Shown here piece after piece: positions 60,919-64,000 of a DNA stretch of 64,000 bases. A program made the position numbers and the translations under genes. Each line of letters starts with the position of its first letter. The stretch's first letter is position 1. The notes under the pieces are model-generated. The model worked only from the letters and a program-made list of their open reading frames with translations, ran no database searches and was not told the DNA's origin. The stretch comes from Kitasatospora phosalacinea. GTDB lineage: Bacteria; Actinomycetota; Actinomycetes; Streptomycetales; Streptomycetaceae. The stretch lies in contig NZ_JNWZ01000030.1 in the NCBI RefSeq assembly GCF_000716545.1, positions 28,537-92,536 of the forward strand, written 5' to 3'.

Positions 60919-61356
60919 GTGACCGTCACCGACCGAAGCCAGGAACTGATCACCGTCGCCGCACAGGCGGCGGCCGACAAACTGGCGCACGACATCATCG
61001 CCTTCGACGTCAGCGAGGTGCTGTCGATCACTGACGCCTTCCTGATCGCCTCCGCCGCCAACGACCGCCAGGTGCGGGCGATCGCGGAGGAGATCGAGGA
61101 CCAACTGCGAGAGAAGCTCGACGTCAAGCCGGTGCGCCGGGAGGGCGAGCGCGAGGGCCGCTGGATCCTGCTCGACTACCTGGACATCGTGGTGCACGTC
61201 CAGCACTCCGAGGAGCGCTCCTTCTACTCGCTCGACCGGCTGTGGAAGGACTGCCCCGAGCTGCCGCTCCCCGAGGACGCGCTGGCCAGCCGGAACCGGC
61301 CGGAGAACGCCGTCACCGACGCGGCCGGCAACGCGGTCTCCGGGGGCGACCTCTGA
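60919..61356 (+). CDS. rsfS: Ribosomal silencing factor RsfS
   Basis: 145 residues from GTG 60919. RsfS binds L14 and blocks subunit joining in starvation. Family motifs: VLSITDAFLIASAANDRQVR, GEREGRWILLDYLDIVVHVQ and SFYSLDRLWKD. A short polar C-terminal tail follows. Conserved after nadD in actinobacteria. Confidence 0.96.
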   Translation: MTVTDRSQELITVAAQAAADKLAHDIIAFDVSEVLSITDAFLIASAANDRQVRAIAEEIEDQLREKLDVKPVRREGEREGRWILLDYLDIVVHVQHSEERSFYSLDRLWKDCPELPLPEDALASRNRPENAVTDAAGNAVSGGDL

Positions 61357-62000
61357 GCCGGTCGGGGGCCTGGCCGCGCATCGTCTTCTGGCGGCACGGC
61401 CAGACCTCCTGGAACCTCGAATCGAGGTTCCAGGGCACCACGGACATCGAGCTCACCGACCAGGGCGTCTTCCAGGCCCAGCGGGCGGCCCGGCTGCTCG
61501 CCGGGCTCCGGCCCGACCTGCTGATCTCCTCCGACCTGCGGCGGGCCCGGCGCACCGCCGCCGAGCTCGCCGCGCTCACCGGCCTGGAGGTGCACCACCA
61601 CGAGGGCCTGCGGGAGACCTACGCGGGGGAGTGGCAGGGGCTCACCAACGCCGAGATCCGGGCCCGCTACCCCGAGCAGTACGAGGCGTGGGCGAACGGC
61701 GAGCAGGTGCGGCGCGGCGGCGGCGAGCTGGCCACGGAGGTGGCCGACCGGTCCGTCCCGGTGGTGCTGGACGCGGCGGACAAGCTGCCGGAGGACGGCA
61801 CCCTGGTGGTGGTCAGCCACGGCGGCACCATCCGCACCATGATCGGCCGGATACTGGGCCTGGAGCCGCAGTTGTGGGAGCGCTTCGGCGGCCTCTCCAA
61901 CTGCTGCTGGTCGGTCCTCGGCCAGGACTCGCGCGGCTGGCGGCTGCTGGAGCACAACGCGGGCACGCTGCCGCAGCCGGTCATCGGCGACGAGACCTGA
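61353..62000 (+). CDS. Histidine phosphatase family protein (phosphoglycerate-mutase fold)
   Basis: 215 residues if it starts at the CTG 61353, which overlaps the rsfS stop as CTGA; GTG 61242 in the same frame would overlap rsfS by 115 bases. The phosphatase motif IVFWRHGQTSWN lies ~10 residues in, and the second histidine is in VVVSHGGTIRTMIG. Other family pieces: FQGTTDIELTDQGVFQAQRA, LRETYAGEWQGLTNAEI. Substrate unknown; some relatives are phosphoglycerate-type or glucosyl-3-phosphoglycerate phosphatases. Translation is likely coupled to rsfS. Confidence 0.88.
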   Translation: MSRSGAWPRIVFWRHGQTSWNLESRFQGTTDIELTDQGVFQAQRAARLLAGLRPDLLISSDLRRARRTAAELAALTGLEVHHHEGLRETYAGEWQGLTNAEIRARYPEQYEAWANGEQVRRGGGELATEVADRSVPVVLDAADKLPEDGTLVVVSHGGTIRTMIGRILGLEPQLWERFGGLSNCCWSVLGQDSRGWRLLEHNAGTLPQPVIGDET

Positions 62001-62018
62001 CGGCCGACCGACCCGGAT

Positions 62019-62048
62019 TTCACAGTTCCGGCTCTGACCAGCTAGAGT
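62019..62048 (+). promoter_or_regulatory. Promoter of the tRNA-Ala genes 1 and 2
   Basis: TTCACA (62019-62024), 18-bp spacer, TAGAGT (62043-62048), about 60 bp before the first tRNA. Confidence 0.6.
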
Positions 62049-62108
62049 CTTCCTCGTTCGCAGCGAGGAACGCAGACGGGAGACCGGGGGCGGGAGTCGC
62101 GGAACTGC

Positions 62109-62181
62109 GGGGCTATAGCTCAGTTGGTAGAGCGATTGCATGGCATGCAATAGGTCAGGAGTTCGATTCTCCTTAGCTCCA
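62109..62181 (+). tRNA. tRNA-Ala (anticodon GGC), copy 1
   Basis: GGGGCTATAGCTCAGTTGGT opens a full cloverleaf; anticodon arm ATTGC-ATGGCAT-GCAAT, T-arm GGAGTTCGATTCTCC, acceptor closes with TAGCTCC. CCA not encoded. Confidence 0.97.
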
Positions 62182-62219
62182 CTCCGCACCGGTGGTCCGT
62201 GAGTGGTCGTCAGTGTCGC

Positions 62220-62292
62220 GGGGCTATAGCTCAGTTGGTAGAGCGATTGCATGGCATGCAATAGGTCAGGAGTTCGATTCTCCTTAGCTCCA
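62220..62292 (+). tRNA. tRNA-Ala (anticodon GGC), copy 2
   Basis: Identical in all 73 bases to copy 1, starting 111 bp later; probably in the same transcript. CCA not encoded. Confidence 0.97.
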
Positions 62293-62305
62293 CAGCAGTT
62301 CCGCG

Positions 62306-62334
62306 AGGCCGCTGCCCGAACAGGGTGGCGGCCT
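62306..62334 (+). terminator. Terminator after tRNA-Ala copy 2
   Basis: Stem AGGCCGCTGCCC / GGGTGGCGGCCT (wobble pairs inside) with a GAACA loop. Confidence 0.6.
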
Positions 62335-62410
62335 TCGGTGTCTCCGCGGTCGGGTCGGTGGGCCCGGGTGCGGGCCGGGGTCACGGCCGTCGCGGGGGCC
62401 CCGAAACGGA

Positions 62411-62440
62411 TTAGGGCCGGGGGCGCCGACCGTGTAGAGT
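62411..62440 (+). promoter_or_regulatory. Separate promoter of tRNA-Ala copy 3
   Basis: TTAGGG (62411-62416), 18-bp spacer, TAGAGT (62435-62440): the same -10 and spacing as the promoter of copies 1 and 2. Confidence 0.55.
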
Positions 62441-62477
62441 TATCGATGTCGCCGAGGGAAACCGCAGGTGAAAGCAT

Positions 62478-62550
62478 GGGGCTATAGCTCAGTTGGTAGA
62501 GCGATTGCATGGCATGCAATAGGTCAGGAGTTCGATTCTCCTTAGCTCCA
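62478..62550 (+). tRNA. tRNA-Ala (anticodon GGC), copy 3
   Basis: Identical to copies 1 and 2, with its own promoter. CCA not encoded. Confidence 0.97.
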
Positions 62551-62557
62551 CAGTAGT

Positions 62558-62589
62558 CCGGAGGCCGTCCCGCGAGGGGCGGCCTCCGG
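62558..62589 (+). terminator. Terminator after tRNA-Ala copy 3
   Basis: 14-bp stem CCGGAGGCCGTCCC / GGGGCGGCCTCCGG with one wobble and a GCGA loop. Confidence 0.75.
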
Positions 62590-62642
62590 TCGTTCACGGG
62601 ACTCCCCTGCCGAGCGGGGCGCGGGGCCGCTACGGTCGTGCC

Positions 62643-63935
62643 ATGGCCGACCTGGTGCGAAAACGGAACGACGAGCTCGCCCGGATACTCCACCAGCTCG
62701 GCTGGAGCCCGGAGCGGCTGGCCCGCGAGGTGAACGCGGTGCTTCCGACCGGCATGGCGATCAGTTCCACCGCACCGTACAAGTGGCGCGACCGGGGCAT
62801 GGTGCCGCGCTCGCCGCACGACCAGACCGTCTGCGAGGTGCTGGGCCGCAGCGTCGGCATCGCCGTCACCTACGAGCAGCTCTGGGGGCGGATGGGCTCC
62901 CACCGGGGCGCGAAGATGCTCTCGCCCCGGCTGCTGACCGACCCGTGGACCGCCGACACCGCGCAGACCGCGCTCCGCGAGGCGGGGGCCGACGGCGCCC
63001 CGGTGCGCCTGACCGACCTGTTCCGCGGCGACGAACTGGAGCAGGCGGCCCGGCACTGGGCCTCCCCGCCCCCGCCGGTCACCGGCGGGGAGGGCGCGCT
63101 GCGGATCGCCCCCGAGCAGTTGGCCGACCTGCGGCTGTCCTACGAATCCAAGCAGCGTCTGGAACGCGCCTACGGCGGCGGACTGATCCTCGACCTCGCC
63201 AAGGCCGAACTCGCCATGGTGGGCAAGCTGTTGGAACTCGGCAGCTACGACGAGCCGCTCGGCCGGGAGCTGTACGGGGCGGCCAGCCGGCTGGCCCGGC
63301 TGGTCGGCTGGGCCAACTACGACATGGGTAACGACGCCGCCGCCCAGCGGGCCTTCGTCGCCGCCCTGCGGGCCGCGCACGTCTCCGGCGACCCCCGGCT
63401 CGGCGTCGGCGTGGTCGGCTGCCTCGCCGTCCAGGCGACGTACAACTCCGGCGGGCGGGGACTCGACCCGGTGGCGATGCTCTCCACCGCGCTGCGCGCC
63501 GCCGACGCCGTGCTGACACCGCGTGAGCGGGCCCTGCAATTGGGGCGGATCGCCCGGGCGCACGGCCGCAAGGGGGAGCAGATCAGTGCGGAGGCCGTCG
63601 CCGAGCGGGCGTTCCGGGTGCTGGAGGACGTGGAGGGACACGTGCAGGAACGGGCCGACCTGGAGGGCATGGTCGGCGAGGGGTACCTGCTGCTCGGCGA
63701 GCACGAGCAGGCGCGCGGCCTGCTGCTGGCCTCGATCGAGGCGCTCTCCACGGAGCGGGCCAGGGCCAAGGCGCTGCTGATGGTGCGCCTCGCCGACTCC
63801 TACCGCCGCACCGGCGAGCGGGCGGAGGCCGAGCGGACCGCCGACCGGGCCCGGCTGCTCGCGGCCGGCATGCAGTCGGCGCGGGTGGCGCGGGCCCTGC
63901 GGGACTTCGACACCGCGATGCGCGCGGAGGCGTAG
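62643..63935 (+). CDS. XRE-type helix-turn-helix / TPR-like regulatory protein
   Basis: 430 residues from ATG 62643; TACGGT (62631-62636) ends six bases upstream and no ribosome-binding site is seen. The N-terminal ~75 residues resemble a helix-turn-helix (RNDELARILHQLGWSPERLA, then YKWRDRGMVPRSPHDQTVCE). The C-terminal ~270 residues are alpha-helical with TPR-like pairs (AELAMVGKLLELGSYDEPLG, RLADSYRRTGERAEAERTAD). This plan is widespread in streptomycetes, where such proteins act as regulators with peptide- or protein-sensing repeats. Target genes are unknown. Confidence 0.82.
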   Translation: MADLVRKRNDELARILHQLGWSPERLAREVNAVLPTGMAISSTAPYKWRDRGMVPRSPHDQTVCEVLGRSVGIAVTYEQLWGRMGSHRGAKMLSPRLLTDPWTADTAQTALREAGADGAPVRLTDLFRGDELEQAARHWASPPPPVTGGEGALRIAPEQLADLRLSYESKQRLERAYGGGLILDLAKAELAMVGKLLELGSYDEPLGRELYGAASRLARLVGWANYDMGNDAAAQRAFVAALRAAHVSGDPRLGVGVVGCLAVQATYNSGGRGLDPVAMLSTALRAADAVLTPRERALQLGRIARAHGRKGEQISAEAVAERAFRVLEDVEGHVQERADLEGMVGEGYLLLGEHEQARGLLLASIEALSTERARAKALLMVRLADSYRRTGERAEAERTADRARLLAAGMQSARVARALRDFDTAMRAEA

Positions 63936-64000
63936 CCCGGGGGCGGGCGGGGCGGCCGGGCCGAGTGGGCTGGGCGGGTTGTGCGGGGGCGGGGGAGGGG

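Noticed and set aside
62109..62550. Regular repeats of 73 bases that could suggest a CRISPR-like array
   Set aside because: They fold as complete tRNA-Ala cloverleaves, spacing is uneven (111 and 258 bp), and no cas genes occur.

Overview
The window is GC-rich actinobacterial chromosome (by eye well above 70% G+C, codons ending in G/C, many GTG starts). Gene content and order (tig-clpP1-clpP2-clpX, valS, folC, ndk, mreBCD-pbp2-rodA, rng-rplU-rpmA-obg-proB-proA, nadD-rsfS) are those of the conserved core of Streptomycetaceae, so Streptomyces or Kitasatospora is most likely. I see no phage, plasmid, insertion sequence, CRISPR array or antibiotic cluster. It is a core-chromosome segment whose interest lies in regulation, small conserved proteins of unknown function and a few broken or atypical genes.

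Layout. 1-1002: a SigE-family ECF-type sigma factor (minus strand), then a control region with two near-identical 18-bp palindromes and an iron-box-like site in front of aconitase (acnA). 3720-9090: a chitin-use block with a secreted GH18 chitinase and the ABC transporter genes ngcEFG, preceded by DasR-type boxes. No ATPase gene is present, as expected if the shared ATPase MsiK serves the transporter. 9091-17154: aminopeptidase N, a DsbA-fold mycothiol nitroreductase-like protein, an amino-acid permease, BioY, RpiB, a decayed acetyltransferase and a membrane SpoIIE/PP2C phosphatase. 17155-19332: a 64-residue membrane protein and a LysM-M23 cell-wall hydrolase behind a clear cyclic-di-AMP (ydaO-type) riboswitch. 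19398-24558: tRNA-Gly and tRNA-Pro, trigger factor and the Clp protease genes; clpP1 carries a ClgR operator next to a SigR-like promoter.

24603-31627: two tandem paralogous proline-rich membrane proteins, valS, an unknown 176-residue protein and a second, modular GH18 chitinase with its own DasR-like box. 31796-40599: folC, a DUF4233 membrane protein, ndk, and the lateral-wall/spore-wall cluster mreB-mreC-mreD-pbp2-rodA with an ECF-type promoter motif upstream. 40687-48008: a split pair of radical-SAM-associated genes (TIGR03960 and TIGR03936 types) separated by an odd Trp/Pro-periodic protein, then RNase E/G (rng), whose disordered N-terminal region is cut off by a frame break in a C5 run. 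48248-53749: rplU-rpmA-obg-proB, a small unknown gene and proA. 53931-60799: paired membrane proteins sharing a D-E-F/FDESFVR motif, an M48 metalloprotease, two tiny membrane proteins, nadD and a LytR_C-domain membrane protein with a Q/G/Y-rich tail. 60919-63935: rsfS, a histidine phosphatase, three identical tRNA-Ala(GGC) genes and a helix-turn-helix/TPR-like regulator.

Recurring features: most transcription units end in long perfect GC-rich hairpins, and at least eight genes have a -10-like hexamer 6-8 nt before the start codon, suggesting leaderless mRNAs. All functional names are from protein and motif recognition by eye; no database search was run.
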